From assembly GCA_910574255.1 (NCBI GenBank), contig CAJTAK010000007.1, forward strand, positions 232,973-296,972: a DNA stretch of 64,000 bases. Reading direction: 5' to 3'. Shown piece after piece: positions 8,882 to 17,926 of the stretch; position 1 is the stretch's first letter; each line of letters begins with the position of its first letter. The notes beneath the pieces were generated by a model. It did no database searches. It saw nothing but the letters and a program-made list of their open reading frames with translations, and was not told where the DNA came from. The position numbers and the translations under genes are program-made. The stretch is from Clostridia bacterium (lineage in GTDB: Bacteria > Bacillota > Clostridia > Lachnospirales > Lachnospiraceae).

Positions 8882-8983
8882 TTTCCTTAATCTGCACATA
8901 TTTTTTGTGCATATAGGGATACCCGTAGGGTGTTTCCTTAATCTGCACATGCTTTTTGTGCATATAGAGATACCTGTAAGGTA
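8882..8983 (-). repeat. 51-bp tandem repeat array, locus B (two units)
   Basis: Units 8882-8932 and 8933-8983. They have the same layout as locus A: a short TGCAC/GTGCA hairpin, CCCTACGGGTATCCC (CCTTACAGGTATCTC in unit 2, a paired change), and a 3' end that fuses with the ribosome-binding site of the nuclease gene. Here the 17-codon frame of the repeat is in frame with the downstream gene, which would give a false N-terminal extension if an upstream start were chosen. Confidence 0.85.
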
Positions 8984-9314
8984 TCTCTCGAAAGAAAAAT
9001 ACTGATACAGTATGATTACTTTCATTATAAAAGATTTCCCCATATGATACAATATCTTTCTTTCCCTTTAAAATTAGTTGTTATCTCCTGGATTTTTCTG
9101 ACAGAAACGTCTGAATATTTCTTAGAATCCTTCGATATAGCCAGTATATACCAGATTCTTCCAAAACGCAAATAAAATTTTATAAAACAATAACATTTAA
9201 ACCTTTGGCCGCTGTTCTGTTTCCGATAAAAACAAACCAGCGGCCAAAAATCATACATTCTTTATTACATTCCTAACCTTAACAGGATTTTCCTGCTCAC
9301 CAAGACAAAAGACC

Positions 9315-11915
9315 CTACCACCGATTCTTAATCTTATTCTGCAGCCGATACATCGTATTGAGCGCATCCAAAGGCGTCATATTACTCAAATCCATCTCCC
9401 GAAGCTCCGTGATGATATCATCATCCTTCACCGTATCAAAAAGGGATATCTGCTCCATCTCCATTTCTACAGGAGCCGCTTTGGGCTTTAGGGAAATGTC
9501 CGCCTGAACCAGATCCTCCACCAGCTCCTTTGCCCGGGCAATCACCGGATCGGGCACTCCAGCCAGCTTAGCCACCTGTATCCCGTAGCTCTTATCCGCC
9601 CCGCCCTTAATAATCTTCCGCAAAAATACAATATCATCACCCTTTTCCTTCACGGCAATGCAGTAATTATTCACGCCGGCCAAGGAGCCCTCCAGCTCCG
9701 TCAGCTCATGATAATGAGTGGCGAACAAGGTCTTCGCCCCCAAAATACGGGGATTGCTGATATATTCAATCACCGCCCAGGCAATGGCCAGTCCGTCAAA
9801 GGTACTGGTTCCCCGGCCGATTTCATCCAGAATCAACAGGCTGCTTCCTGTGGCATTCCGCAAAATATTGGCAACCTCCGTCATTTCCACCATAAAGGTA
9901 CTCTGCCCGGAAGCCAGATCATCCGAAGCCCCCACCCGGGTGAAGATCCGATCTACAATCCCAATCTTCGCACTGTCCGCCGGCACAAAGCTGCCCACCT
10001 GGGCCATCAGCACAATGAGAGCTGTCTGACGCATATAGGTGGACTTTCCGGCCATATTGGGGCCTGTGATAATGGAAATCCGGTTGCCGCCATTATCAAG
10101 GAATGTATCATTGGGAATGAACATATCATTTTCAATCATTTTTTCCACCACCGGATGGCGGCCGCCCTTAATATCGATAATTCCTTTCTCATTCATCTTG
10201 GGACGCACAAAACCATTGCGCTCCGCCACAAATGCCAGGGAAGCAAATACATCAATAAGAGCTACGGCTTTGGCCGCCTTCTGAATCCGCAGCACCTCAG
10301 CGGCAATAGTCTCCCGAAGCTCTACAAACAAGTTGTATTCCAGAGCCATGAGCTTTTCCTCTGCTCCCAGAATGGTATCCTCCAGCTCCTTAAGCTCCGG
10401 CGTAATGTAACGCTCCGCATTGGTCAGGGTCTGCTTGCGCATATAGTAATCCGGCACCATATTTTTGTAGGAATTGGTTACCTCCAGATAATAACCGAAT
10501 ACCTTGTTGAACTTAATTTTCAGGTTCTTGATGCCGGTTTTCTCACGCTCATCGGCCTCCACCTTTGCAAGCCAGCTCTTTCCCTCGGTCTTGGCCTTTC
10601 GATAGCGATCCACATCCTCATTACAGCCGTCCCGAATAATATCGCCGTCCCGGACGGAAATAGGCGGATCCTCCCGGATCGTCCGGGCTATCAGCGCCTG
10701 AAGATCCGACAGCTCATCCAGCTCTTCCCAGAGAGTCCGAAGAAGCGGAGACTGAAAATCCTCCATCAGTGTTTTAATATGAGGCAGCATTTCCAGAGAT
10801 GAGCAAAATGCCGTCAAATCTCTGGGATTTGCCGTCTGGTAGCTGATGCGGCCGATGAGGCGCTCCAGATCGTAGATGGGATTCAGATACTCCCGAAGCT
10901 CCTCCCTGGTAATCACATGGGCATTCAGCTCCGCAATGGCCTCATGGCGGCTCTCAATCTCTCCCCGGTCAATCAGAGGCTGTTCCACCATAGTACGCAG
11001 GGTTCTGGCTCCCATGGCCGTCTTGGTTTTGTCAAGAACCCACAGGAGGGAACCCCTCTTCTGCTTTTCCCTTAAGGTTTCCACCAGCTCCAGGTTTCTG
11101 CGGCTGGAGCTGTCGATAATCATGTATTTTCCGATGGTGTAGGGCTGCAGGCGCGTCATGTGGGACAGGGAATTCTTCTGGGTTTCGTAGAGATATTTGA
11201 GAAGGGTTCCAGCCGCAATGGTGCCGCAGCTTAAGTCCCTTAAGCCCAGCCCTGCAAGATCCGACACTCCAAAGTGATCCAGAAGCGTGCGCCTGCACAG
11301 CTCATCGTCAAAATACCAAGCCTCCAATGGGTACAAAGCGATGTTCAGGCGGAACTTAAGGTCGTCCAAGTCCGCACCGCTCATGGTAAACGCCTCGTTG
11401 CACACAATTTCCGAAGGGGTAAATTTGTTGATCTCGTCTAAAAGCTTCCGCTCGGAATCCACCTCAGTGACAAAATAGTCCCCGGTGGTGATATCTGCTG
11501 TGGAGATACCATAGCGGTCGGAAAGGTAGACGATGCACATAAGGTAATTGTTTTTCGTCTCGTCCGCCGTATTCAGGTTGGTGCCTGGGGTTACGATCCG
11601 CACCACATCCCGGGCTACCAGGCCCTTGGCCGTCTTTGGATCCTCCACCTGCTCACAGATGGCTACCTTATAGCCCTTGGATACCAGACGGTTCAGATAT
11701 CCCTCCACAGCATGATAAGGAACGCCGCACATAGGTGCGCGTTCCTCAAGGCCGCAGCTCTTTCCGGTGAGGGTCAGTTCCAACTCCTTCGACACGGTGA
11801 GCGCATCGTCAAAAAACATTTCGTAAAAATCGCCCAGGCGATAAAATAAGATACAGTCCTTGTACTGCTCCTTTGTCTTTAGGTACTGCTGCATCATGGG
11901 TGTCATTTCCGCCAT
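9315..11915 (-). CDS. mutS: DNA mismatch repair protein MutS
   Basis: 866 residues, normal for MutS. The N-terminal mismatch-binding domain shows LFYRLGDFYEMFFDDA (the F-x-E wedge region), and the C-terminal ABC-type ATPase has Walker A GPNMAGKSTYMRQ, signature FMVEMTEVANIL, Walker B LLILDEIGRGTSTFDG and the H-loop FATHYHEL. It recognises mismatches and recruits MutL. The start is MAEMTPMMQQYLKTK after TAGGAGAAAATTC. It lies downstream of pyruvate kinase and a small membrane protein, and upstream of the Rpn gene and mutL. Confidence 0.97.
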   Translation of the reverse strand: MAEMTPMMQQYLKTKEQYKDCILFYRLGDFYEMFFDDALTVSKELELTLTGKSCGLEERAPMCGVPYHAVEGYLNRLVSKGYKVAICEQVEDPKTAKGLVARDVVRIVTPGTNLNTADETKNNYLMCIVYLSDRYGISTADITTGDYFVTEVDSERKLLDEINKFTPSEIVCNEAFTMSGADLDDLKFRLNIALYPLEAWYFDDELCRRTLLDHFGVSDLAGLGLRDLSCGTIAAGTLLKYLYETQKNSLSHMTRLQPYTIGKYMIIDSSSRRNLELVETLREKQKRGSLLWVLDKTKTAMGARTLRTMVEQPLIDRGEIESRHEAIAELNAHVITREELREYLNPIYDLERLIGRISYQTANPRDLTAFCSSLEMLPHIKTLMEDFQSPLLRTLWEELDELSDLQALIARTIREDPPISVRDGDIIRDGCNEDVDRYRKAKTEGKSWLAKVEADEREKTGIKNLKIKFNKVFGYYLEVTNSYKNMVPDYYMRKQTLTNAERYITPELKELEDTILGAEEKLMALEYNLFVELRETIAAEVLRIQKAAKAVALIDVFASLAFVAERNGFVRPKMNEKGIIDIKGGRHPVVEKMIENDMFIPNDTFLDNGGNRISIITGPNMAGKSTYMRQTALIVLMAQVGSFVPADSAKIGIVDRIFTRVGASDDLASGQSTFMVEMTEVANILRNATGSSLLILDEIGRGTSTFDGLAIAWAVIEYISNPRILGAKTLFATHYHELTELEGSLAGVNNYCIAVKEKGDDIVFLRKIIKGGADKSYGIQVAKLAGVPDPVIARAKELVEDLVQADISLKPKAAPVEMEMEQISLFDTVKDDDIITELREMDLSNMTPLDALNTMYRLQNKIKNRW

Positions 11916-12047
11916 GAATTTTCTCCTATTCTAAACTCCGCAATCTGTCGGCCATCCCTCTTCTTTGGCACAATTTTTAATGGTAAACATATATTTGTCA
12001 TTTGTTTCCGATCTGACTGACAAATTGCTGTATTCACTTGTACATCT

Positions 12048-12209
12048 TTATTTGCTCTGCCGGTAAAAGGAAATGGAGGCAAGCGCAAAAATCATTGGAA
12101 CAACCGCATAGCCCGCATTTACTCTTCCTTGATTAAAAAGTACATATCCAGCACCGGAAAAAGTCAATATTATAAATACGATGCTCAATAGAAGTGCTAC
12201 CCTTTTCAT
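12048..12209 (-). CDS. 53-residue two-helix membrane protein
   Basis: Starts at the ATG at 12209 (MKRVALLLSIVF), which is preceded by GGAGG at 7-bp spacing; the longer open frame to 12275 has no such signal. Two hydrophobic helices (about 4-23 and 31-48) are separated by FNQGRVNAGYA, ending SFYRQSK. The family is unknown. It sits 31 bp after the pyruvate kinase stop and before mutS, so it is probably in the pyk transcript. Confidence 0.65.
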   Translation of the reverse strand: MKRVALLLSIVFIILTFSGAGYVLFNQGRVNAGYAVVPMIFALASISFYRQSK

Positions 12210-12240
12210 AGAATCCTCCAATTTCAATAAACAACCTGCT

Positions 12241-13989
12241 CTAATGGCTGCCAGACACAGCCCCGGTCTCTGCATCCACTGTGACTACGGCTCCATTTTT
12301 CAAAATATCCACTGCCTGCTTTGCACCCGCGATCACCGGAATATCCAAAGTCAGCCCCACAATGGCTCCATGGGAATTGCTGCCCTCCTGTTCGGTCACC
12401 AGTGCAAGGGCGGTCTTAAGCTCCGGCATCATCTCGTTGGTAGTCTCCGACACCACAATAATATCTCCGGCATGGTAATTTTTCTTTAATTCCTCCGCAT
12501 CTCTTGCCACACAGAGCGGACCACATACCTTTTTCCTTGTGATCCCCTGTCCGGTAACGAGAATCCGGCCTGCCACCTGTACCTTAATCAGATTGGTGGT
12601 TCCCGTAATGCCAAGGGGCACTCCTGCCGTCAGCACAGTCAGGTCCCCTCTCATAACCAGGCCCGCATGCTCCGCAGCCTCCACCGCACGGTTAAACAGC
12701 GTTTCCGCATTGTCCTCCCGTTCCAGAAGCAAAGGCTCCACTCCCCAATACAGATTCAACTGACGGCACACGTAGTCATCCATGCAGCAGCCGATAATGG
12801 TGCAGCTTGGACGGTAACGGGAAATCATTCCCACGGTTCTTCCTGATTTTGACACAGTGATAATAGCCGAAGCTTTCAGATCCGCAGCCGTGGTGCAGGT
12901 GGCATGGGATACGGCATTGGTAATATCCGGCTTATCCATAATACTCCGCCGTTTGAAGCGGTAATCGTAATCAATATCCTCCTCCGTGCGGACGGCAATC
13001 CGATCCATGGTCTTTACCGCCTCCACCGGATACTGGCCTGAAGCCGTCTCACCGGAAAGCATAATGGCTCCCGTTCCCTGATAAATGGCATTGGACACAT
13101 CGCTGGTCTCCGCCCGGGTGGGCCGGGGGTTCTTCATCATAGAATCCAACATCTGGGTTGCCGTAATTACCGGCTTGCCAATCTCCAGGCTCTTTAAAAT
13201 CAGCTTTTTCTGGATCACCGGCACCTCTTCTAAGGGAATCTCCACACCCATATCGCCTCTGGCAATCATAATGCCATCGGATACCCGAAGAATCTCGTCA
13301 ATATTTTCCACGCCCTGAAGATTTTCTATCTTGGCAATAATTTTAATATGATGACAGCTCCGCTCCTCCAGAATCTTGCGGATCTTCAGAATATCATCCC
13401 CGCTTCTGGTAAAGGAGGCCGCAATAAAATCAAAGCCCTCCTCAATTCCAAATACAATATCATCATAGTCCTTTTCACTGATAAAGGGCATATTTAAGCT
13501 GACTCCCGGCACATTGATTCCCTTTTTGTTGGAGACAAAGCCGCCGTTTTTCACGGTACAATAGATATCCTTTTCCGTTACCTGATTTACCTCAAGCTCA
13601 ATCAGGCCGTCATCAATGAGGATGGCGTTCCCCGGCTTTACGTCCTTTACCAGATCCGGATAGGTAATAGATACCCTGCCTTCATTTCCCAGAATCTCTT
13701 CCGTAGTCAGCACAAAGCTCTGACCTTTCTTCAGTTCTATCCTGCCGCCCTCCACATCCCGGGTACGAATCTCAGGACCCTTCGTGTCCAAAAGCAGCGC
13801 AACGGGAAGCTTTAATTCCTCCCGTACCTTTTTCACAAGTTCAATTTTTCCCTTTTGCTCCTCATGGGTTCCGTGGGAAAAGTTCAGTCTTGCCACATTC
13901 ATTCCGGCCAGCATCAGTTCCCGAATCATCTGCTCCGACTCGGAAGCAGGCCCCAGGGTACAGATAATTTTGGTCTTTCTTCTTTTCAT
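12241..13989 (-). CDS. pyk: Pyruvate kinase with C-terminal PEP-utilizer domain
   Basis: 582 residues, longer than the roughly 475-residue enzyme of E. coli. It shows the pyruvate kinase signatures KIICTLGPAS (5-14), GMNVARLNFSHG, LDTKGPEIRT and IMIARGDMGVEIP (about 243-255). After about residue 475 comes a PEP-utilizing mobile-domain-like extension with GSNSHGAIVG, as in Bacillus and clostridial enzymes. It makes pyruvate and ATP from phosphoenolpyruvate in glycolysis. A promoter at 14055-14084 and a hairpin just before the ribosome-binding site precede it. Confidence 0.96.
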   Translation of the reverse strand: MKRRKTKIICTLGPASESEQMIRELMLAGMNVARLNFSHGTHEEQKGKIELVKKVREELKLPVALLLDTKGPEIRTRDVEGGRIELKKGQSFVLTTEEILGNEGRVSITYPDLVKDVKPGNAILIDDGLIELEVNQVTEKDIYCTVKNGGFVSNKKGINVPGVSLNMPFISEKDYDDIVFGIEEGFDFIAASFTRSGDDILKIRKILEERSCHHIKIIAKIENLQGVENIDEILRVSDGIMIARGDMGVEIPLEEVPVIQKKLILKSLEIGKPVITATQMLDSMMKNPRPTRAETSDVSNAIYQGTGAIMLSGETASGQYPVEAVKTMDRIAVRTEEDIDYDYRFKRRSIMDKPDITNAVSHATCTTAADLKASAIITVSKSGRTVGMISRYRPSCTIIGCCMDDYVCRQLNLYWGVEPLLLEREDNAETLFNRAVEAAEHAGLVMRGDLTVLTAGVPLGITGTTNLIKVQVAGRILVTGQGITRKKVCGPLCVARDAEELKKNYHAGDIIVVSETTNEMMPELKTALALVTEQEGSNSHGAIVGLTLDIPVIAGAKQAVDILKNGAVVTVDAETGAVSGSH

Positions 13990-13997
13990 ACTCCTCC

Positions 13998-14025
13998 TTG
14001 ACGCAGATTTTTGCGTCTTTCTTTT
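13998..14025 (-). promoter_or_regulatory. Hairpin immediately 5' of the pyk ribosome-binding site
   Basis: In the pyk mRNA, GACGCA and TGCGTC form a 6-bp hairpin directly upstream of AAGGAGGAGT and the ATG. Read on the plus strand the same hairpin is followed by a T-run (TTTCTTTTTTT), so it could also stop antisense transcription entering pyk. Either role is inference. Confidence 0.4.
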
Positions 14026-14054
14026 TTTATAATAACTTATTTTTTCACCTGCTT

Positions 14055-14084
14055 ATTATACTTCGCCAATGGAAAAAGCGTCAA
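14055..14084 (-). promoter_or_regulatory. Sigma-A-type promoter of pyk
   Basis: On the minus strand, TTGACG (14084-14079) and TATAAT (14060-14055) are separated by 18 bp, about 65 bp upstream of the pyk start codon. Confidence 0.65.
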
Positions 14085-14167
14085 GCTTGGGTTTTGGAAA
14101 ATTCTTCTTAAAAAATTTATTTCCCGACTCGGTTTCTATCTTGGGTTAGCCCAGCAAAGGCTTTTAC

Positions 14168-14875
14168 TCATCTATTCTTGCGAATCTGAATCAACGCATC
14201 GAGCTTCTCTCTGGCCGCCTGCTCTGCAATTTTATCCGCCTCCTCTCTGCTTGGCACGCCGCCCACAGAGGCTAACGCATAAGGATCGTTAAGACTGACA
14301 TTACTTCCCATCAGCAGCGCACGCTCCTGATAATAAGCCATGGCCCGTTCTTCCCTGGACATATCGGCTCGAAAATAAATGGAGCCCTCCACCTGGTATT
14401 TTGCCGAGAGATACATAAGGCTTCCTCTTAAATCACTTCCGTAGGGGCTGGAACTGTTTTCCTTATGAGCCTCTGCGTAATAGGCTTCTATGGTGGTACG
14501 CTGTTTCTCATACTGAGATACCAGAGACTCTACATAAGCCGCCGCATAGATACTGCCGTCAGGATCTACTGCGGCATCCCAGTTTACCTCCAATTGATTC
14601 TCACTTTTCCACGCTTCCATAAAGCTTCGAAGTTCTTTTGCGTCTTCTGCATTAAGAGCCTTCATAGCCGATTCTATTGTCAGGCCAGAACCGGTATTCG
14701 TTCCATCCACAGCATTCTGATCTTCCTTTGATGCCCGGTATTCGGTGGAAATGAAAACCTTATCCTGAACTTTTTCTGCCGTCTTTCCGCTTTTTTCGGG
14801 TGCAGGCTTTTGGAGATTCGGTGACAGATATGTCCCTGTTATATTTGAAGTATTGTCAATTCTCATTGTAATCAC
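14168..14875 (-). CDS. Hypothetical protein, 235 residues
   Basis: No family recognised. The first 50 residues are polar and look disordered (KPAPEKSGKTAEKVQDK). The middle is helical and acidic, with a DPDGSIYAAAYVESLVSQYEKQR helix, and the end is a charged helix (REEADKIAEQAAREKLDAL). There is no signal peptide or membrane helix. The start is a GTG at 14875 (GTG ATT ACA ATG) close behind AAAGGAA; the ATG nine bases further in is an alternative. The style (an initial polar region with IDNTSNITGTYL) is like clostridial flagellar or rod-associated accessory proteins, but I cannot support a function. Confidence 0.6.
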   Translation of the reverse strand: MITMRIDNTSNITGTYLSPNLQKPAPEKSGKTAEKVQDKVFISTEYRASKEDQNAVDGTNTGSGLTIESAMKALNAEDAKELRSFMEAWKSENQLEVNWDAAVDPDGSIYAAAYVESLVSQYEKQRTTIEAYYAEAHKENSSSPYGSDLRGSLMYLSAKYQVEGSIYFRADMSREERAMAYYQERALLMGSNVSLNDPYALASVGGVPSREEADKIAEQAAREKLDALIQIRKNR

Positions 14876-15175
14876 TCATTCCTTTCGTTTTATTTAGGCA
14901 CAAACAGCAATGAATTTTGCACTCCTCAATCATATCCTTACAATCTTGGCAGCAAATGCTTTGACCATACTGAATAGTTATTCTCTTTCTATAAATAAAG
15001 GACATTTTCATACATTAGCTGCATATTTATTTTAAAATAATGTAACACAATCTATGAGAAATAGCAAATAGTCCGGTTCTCCATAAAGACCAAAAATTTC
15101 GTTAAAAACCAGATAAATTCTTCTTGTGTTCTCTTTTTATCCGGAGTAAAATCTATAATACAGGGGGGAATTGGT
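14876..15175. other. 300-bp divergent intergenic region
   Basis: AT-rich spacer between two divergently transcribed genes of unknown function. A TATAAT box lies at 15154-15159, 17 bp before the start codon at 15176, without a good -35. A GGGGGG ribosome-binding run follows it. Nothing else is recognisable. Confidence 0.35.
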
Positions 15176-15592
15176 ATGAATTGGAAGGATCGATGCTTTC
15201 TTTATCTGGATAATGAAAAGCTATTTGAAGACTCAGGACATAGAACCCGGTTCTGGGAATTGCTGGGCTGTTATGGGGAATATCCGTTTTTCACAAAAGG
15301 GCTATGTAAGTGTATGTATTTGTCCGCCTGGGATGAAGAACATTTTGCTATTATGCTGGAAACGCTCTCCTCCATGAGTCTGGGACGTGAAACCAACACA
15401 GATGACATGCGGCTTCAAGGAGATACATTGGCCGAGGCACAGCCGGATGCGGAATATTATGTTTTTCAGCTTTCCAATGCCTTTCTGGACGGCAAGCCCT
15501 TTGTTCTTCCTGACAATGCTCTTTTGGAACCGGAACAGCGTCATATTATCCAACAGGCGTTGAAAGCTGCTGAGGTGATTGAAAATATATAA
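15176..15592 (+). CDS. Hypothetical protein, 138 residues
   Basis: No family recognised. Acidic soluble protein with an aromatic N-terminus (MNWKDRCFLYLDNEKLF), a compact middle (GCYGEYPFFTKGLCKCMYLSAW, of which GLCKCMYLSAW is the most distinctive) and a C-terminal helix EQRHIIQQALKAAEVIENI. CAGGGGGGAATTGGT gives a ribosome-binding site at normal distance. It stands alone and is followed by a hairpin terminator at 15605-15655. Confidence 0.6.
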   Translation: MNWKDRCFLYLDNEKLFEDSGHRTRFWELLGCYGEYPFFTKGLCKCMYLSAWDEEHFAIMLETLSSMSLGRETNTDDMRLQGDTLAEAQPDAEYYVFQLSNAFLDGKPFVLPDNALLEPEQRHIIQQALKAAEVIENI

Positions 15593-15604
15593 GAGTAGTA
15601 TAAG

Positions 15605-15655
15605 TACAGGCCAACCGTATTTTCATACACTACGGATGACCTGTATTCGTATTTT
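15605..15655. terminator. Hairpin between convergent genes
   Basis: TACAGG (15605-15610) pairs with CCTGTA (15640-15645) and CCGTA with TACGG inside. T-rich sequence follows on the plus side. It lies between the hypothetical gene at 15176 and the convergent glgX. Confidence 0.5.
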
Positions 15656-15727
15656 CCAATATCCGCTTCTATTATAAATACACCCGGCTTACATTGCATG
15701 CTTTATGATATACACAAAAGATATATT

Positions 15728-17926
15728 CTAAAACTCCCGAACCGTAAACACTGCAACCGACCTGGGCCTCATCACAAACCCTCCGTCTATCCGAACCTCT
15801 TCCCCTTCCCGGTAAAAGTAACGTCCATCCCCGTCTCCAAAGGTATTCACCGACAAATACCAGCCTCCGGAGCAATATACCTTAGGAAGGCTAATCTCCA
15901 CATTCTCCCAAAAGGTATTAATGGCAATATACACAATATCATCCTGTCCCTGTTCCCTGTCATAGCCTGCAAAGCTCATGCCAAAGGTCCTTGCCCCGTC
16001 CGGAATCTCCACCTTATCCGCATCAATATCATGGGCATGAATGGGGTCCATTCCGCATACCGCCCCTGGCAGAACTTTGCGGATCACCGGATGCTTATGA
16101 CGATAATCAATCATAAACTTGAAAAACTCAAACAGCTTCCGGTTCTTCGTAAGCAGCTCCCAGTTAAGCCAAGAGATCTCATTATCATGGCAATAGCTGT
16201 TATTATTGCCATACTGCGTATTTCCAAACTCATCTCCTGCCAAAAACATCGGCGTTCCTCTGCTGCACATGAGCACCGCACACGCATTGCGAATCATGCG
16301 GAACCGAAGCTTTAGTACCTCCGGATCATCCGTCTCCCCCTCCGCTCCGCAGTTCCAGCTCCGATTATTGTCTGATCCGTCCGTATTATTCCAGCCATTG
16401 TTCTCATTATGCTTATGATTATAAGCATACAAATCATACAGGGAAAATCCATCATGACAGGTGAAAAAGTTCACACTGGAATTATAGCCTGCATATTCCT
16501 CATTATAACCCTTATGGTGCTCACCATACAGATCTCCCGAGCCACCGATGCTCCAGGCTGCCTCCTTAGCCGCATGATTTTCCCCTTTTAAGAAACTTCG
16601 AAGGGCATCCCGGTATCTTCCGTTCCACTCCGCCCAGCGCCTGCTGGCCGGGAACCGCCCCACCTGGTAAAGGCCGCCTGCATCCCAGGCCTCCGCAATC
16701 AGCTTCACCTTGCTTAAAATAGGATCATAAGCCAGGCTCCGAAGCAGCGGCGGATTGCTGATAGGAGAACCATCCATATTTCTCCCCAAAATACTTGCCA
16801 GATCAAAGCGGAATCCATCCACCCGATAGCTCACCGTCCAGTACCGAAGGCACTCCAGAATCAACTGATGGACAATGGGATGATTACAGTTAAGCGTGTT
16901 GCCGCAGCCGCTGAAATTGTAATAATTCCCATCAGGTGTCAGCATATAGTAAACCTTGTTGTCAAAGCCCTTAAAGCAGAAGGTCGGCCCGTGCTCATTT
17001 CCCTCCGCCGTATGATTAAATACCACATCCAAAATCACTTCAATTCCATTATTGTGAAGCTCACGAATCAGCTCCTTAAGCTCCGTCCCCTCCCGATTGT
17101 ACTCCTGGGCGGAAATATAGTTGGTATTTGGAGCAAAAAATCCGATGGAATTGTACCCCCAGTAGTCAAGAAGCCTCTGACCGTCCTTTTCTCTGGAATT
17201 CATGGTCTCATCAAAGGCAAAAATGGGCATCAGCTCCACAGCATTGATTCCCAGCTCCTTTAGATAAGGAATCTTCTCCTTAAGCCCCGCAAAGGTTCCC
17301 CTGTGCTCCACCCCCGACGAAGGATGCTGGGTATAGCCCCGCACATGAAGCTCATAGATAATCAGATCACTTAACTCCCGGGCGGACTGAGGCATGTCCC
17401 CCCAGTCAAAGATATCCTTCACTACCCTGGCCCGATACCCCCGGCTCCGGCGCTCTCCCCAGCGGCCCTGCCGGGTTACTACTCTGGCATAAGGGTCTAA
17501 AAGCACCGATTTCTTATTAAAGATCATGCCGCGATCCGGTTCATAGGGGCCTCCCACCCGGTAGGCATACTCAAACTTCTCAATATCCAAGCCAAACACA
17601 ATCATGGAATATACGTCGCCAATCTTATATTCCTCCGGAAACGGGAGCACCGCATAAGGCTCCTCTTCCCCTTCGTGATAAAGCAACAGCTCACAGGAAG
17701 TTCCAAAATGGGTATGCACCGTAAAGCTCACCCCATTCGGCAGGGCCATGGCCCCATTTACATCAAACAATCCCGGCCTTACGGGAAAACCTGCGACCCT
17801 TCCCATAGGCGTCATAGTTATGGTGTATTCCGGAACAAATTTCTGTGTGTAATATTTCAAAGCCTCTCTCCCATCCTTTGATTTTATTTTCTGGCGGACT
17901 TTCCAAAAGCCCCATTCATTCCCCAT
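15728..17926 (-). CDS. glgX: Glycogen debranching enzyme (GH13 isoamylase type)
   Basis: 732 residues. An N-terminal carbohydrate-binding beta-sandwich (about 45-160) precedes a GH13 alpha-amylase barrel. Motifs are ELHVRGYT, DVVFNHTAEGNE, VDGFRFDLAS (catalytic Asp), LIAEAWD (acid/base Glu) and FFTCHDGFSL (transition-state Asp). It hydrolyses alpha-1,6 branches in glycogen or limit dextrins. The ATG at 17926 lacks a clear ribosome-binding site; a TTG about 20 codons inside, behind GGGAGAGAGG, is a plausible real start. It is a single gene without other glycogen genes in the window. Confidence 0.9.
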   Translation of the reverse strand: MGNEWGFWKVRQKIKSKDGREALKYYTQKFVPEYTITMTPMGRVAGFPVRPGLFDVNGAMALPNGVSFTVHTHFGTSCELLLYHEGEEEPYAVLPFPEEYKIGDVYSMIVFGLDIEKFEYAYRVGGPYEPDRGMIFNKKSVLLDPYARVVTRQGRWGERRSRGYRARVVKDIFDWGDMPQSARELSDLIIYELHVRGYTQHPSSGVEHRGTFAGLKEKIPYLKELGINAVELMPIFAFDETMNSREKDGQRLLDYWGYNSIGFFAPNTNYISAQEYNREGTELKELIRELHNNGIEVILDVVFNHTAEGNEHGPTFCFKGFDNKVYYMLTPDGNYYNFSGCGNTLNCNHPIVHQLILECLRYWTVSYRVDGFRFDLASILGRNMDGSPISNPPLLRSLAYDPILSKVKLIAEAWDAGGLYQVGRFPASRRWAEWNGRYRDALRSFLKGENHAAKEAAWSIGGSGDLYGEHHKGYNEEYAGYNSSVNFFTCHDGFSLYDLYAYNHKHNENNGWNNTDGSDNNRSWNCGAEGETDDPEVLKLRFRMIRNACAVLMCSRGTPMFLAGDEFGNTQYGNNNSYCHDNEISWLNWELLTKNRKLFEFFKFMIDYRHKHPVIRKVLPGAVCGMDPIHAHDIDADKVEIPDGARTFGMSFAGYDREQGQDDIVYIAINTFWENVEISLPKVYCSGGWYLSVNTFGDGDGRYFYREGEEVRIDGGFVMRPRSVAVFTVREF

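Noticed and set aside
9708..10802. 364-codon open frame antisense to mutS
   Set aside because: It mirrors mutS exactly, has no family features and no ribosome-binding site; MutS is unmistakable on the other strand.
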